From assembly GCA_018136815.1 (NCBI GenBank), contig CM030934.1:962979-1026978 (forward strand): a stretch of 64,000 nt of DNA. Reading direction: 5' to 3'. This document shows positions 63,323 through 64,000 of this stretch, piece by piece. Source of the stretch: Isochrysis galbana (taxonomy: Eukaryota; Haptophyta; Isochrysidales; Isochrysidaceae). How positions within the stretch are numbered: the stretch's first letter is position 1; every line of letters begins with the position of its first letter. The notes under the pieces were generated by a model that saw only the letters and a list, made by a program, of their open reading frames with translations, was not told the origin of the DNA and ran no database searches. The translations under genes were made by a program, and so were the position numbers.

Positions 63323-63945
63323 TCACGTCCGCACGTCCTCGACTTCGGTCACGTCTAACGGAGTGTTACCGTCTAGCGTGTATTCATCGGCCAGTGGGTA
63401 TTCCAGCCTTCTGTTGGACTTGTAGCCCTCGCCCCACTTCGCAGGTGGCGCGGGGTCTAGGTGTTGCGGGGGACTTTGGAGTCTTGCCCCCAATATTGGC
63501 GTGCCCAAGTAGGATAGCTCTGCTTCGTACCAGACTCCTTCAAGTTTGGCGTAATATTCGCCTTCTTGCGTTATGCGCATCTCGGGTATTGTCTTTCTTT
63601 CTCCCGTTTGGTCCCGCGTGTTGCTCTCTTGTTTTTCATATCCATTTGTTTTCCGTCTTGCGGGTTTCTCCGTCAGGGTTGAGGCGAACCGTTCGATGGA
63701 CTTCCATGTTTCTAGAAATCTCTCTCTCGAGATATATTCTCCTTTAAATTGTATGTACGTGTCCGAAATATTCATGCCAAAGGCCTGAATACAACAGACC
63801 CCGGAAAGCCCGAAGAAAAAGGAAAGAAGTGGGGGAAGGGAGGAGGTGGAGGGAGGGGATGTAAGGGCGGTGTCATAGCAGTGACAGGGTAACCTAAGAC
63901 TAGTAGGCGAGTAGCCCAGAATCTTCAGATGGTTTTTAAATCATG
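63323..63945. mobile_element. LINE copy with internal inversion
   Basis: 63775-63335 on the minus strand encodes NISDTYIQFKGEYISRERF and AKWGEGYKSNRRLEYPLADEY...LDVTEV, the middle of the LINE ORF (compare NNDTYIQYKGEHIPRDKF and AKWGEGFKSNKRTEYPLPDEY at 5600-6050). Immediately next to it, 63785-63940 on the plus strand is the LINE 3' UTR (GAAGAAAAAGGAAAG to GTAGCCCAGAATCTTCAGATG and T5). The two parts are head-to-head, the structure left by twin priming during reverse transcription. The minus-strand part is open without stop codons. Confidence 0.8.
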
Positions 63946-64000
63946 AGAGTAGTATGGGGTGAACCAAGTATTAAGCCTTAGTTGAGGTCGGATCGCAATT

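Overview
This is nuclear DNA of a eukaryotic microalga. The genes carry spliceosomal GT-AG introns. The proteins are eukaryote-specific: UTP15, POP5, UGGT, a PEX11-like peroxin, a Spg1/Tem1 GTPase and an alpha-kinase. One gene encodes a Ycf36/CGLD27-like plastid protein with a hydrophobic N-terminus that could be a bipartite plastid-targeting leader, which points to an alga with a complex red-lineage plastid. GC-rich coding sequence, heavy repeat load and very GC-rich low-complexity tracts would suit a haptophyte, but the species assignment is inference only.

Layout. 1-11 kb: hAT transposase remnants, the U3 snoRNP gene UTP15 (2055-3761), two LINE insertions with clear target-site duplications (4226-4630 and 5387-7100), POP5-like (7939-8457) and a frameshifted hAT transposase (8999-11195). 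11.8-23.5 kb: a 57-bp-arm hairpin, a large RING-H2 protein, a retroposon with an 18-bp duplication, the three-exon plastid gene, a small Cys-repeat ORF in AT-rich DNA, a LINE relic and a membrane-anchored chitin-binding protein. 24.1-29.2 kb: minisatellite, LTR and LINE fragments, then a four-exon gene that joins a von Willebrand A domain, an alpha-kinase and apparently three CCCH zinc fingers. 30.0-39.9 kb: a Ty3/Gypsy retrotransposon (LTR, gag, pol) cut off by a 100-N assembly gap. 42.0-48.4 kb: PEX11-like, fragments of the same retrotransposon in inverse orientation, and a three-exon 2OG-Fe(II) oxygenase. 48.9-51 kb: a perfect 65-bp-arm inverted repeat and a hAT-type MITE with an 8-bp duplication. 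51.4-57.2 kb: a complete six-exon UGGT gene. 58-64 kb: repeat arrays, a five-exon Spg1/Tem1 GTPase, and a LINE copy with an internal inversion.

Most striking: the Gypsy pol polyprotein contains, ahead of its protease and reverse transcriptase, a domain resembling phage-type DNA cytosine methyltransferases. A second, dispersed copy of part of that domain lies at 44088-44496. The LINE family is also unusual: its sense strand ends in oligo(T) rather than poly(A). The host genes do not form operons. They are housekeeping genes (rRNA processing, RNase P/MRP, ER glycoprotein folding control, peroxisome division, septation signalling, plastid) separated by nested mobile elements. Many have long purine/pyrimidine-biased tracts just upstream of the start codon. 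Exon boundaries were worked out by hand from GT-AG signals, reading phase and family conservation; no transcript data were available.
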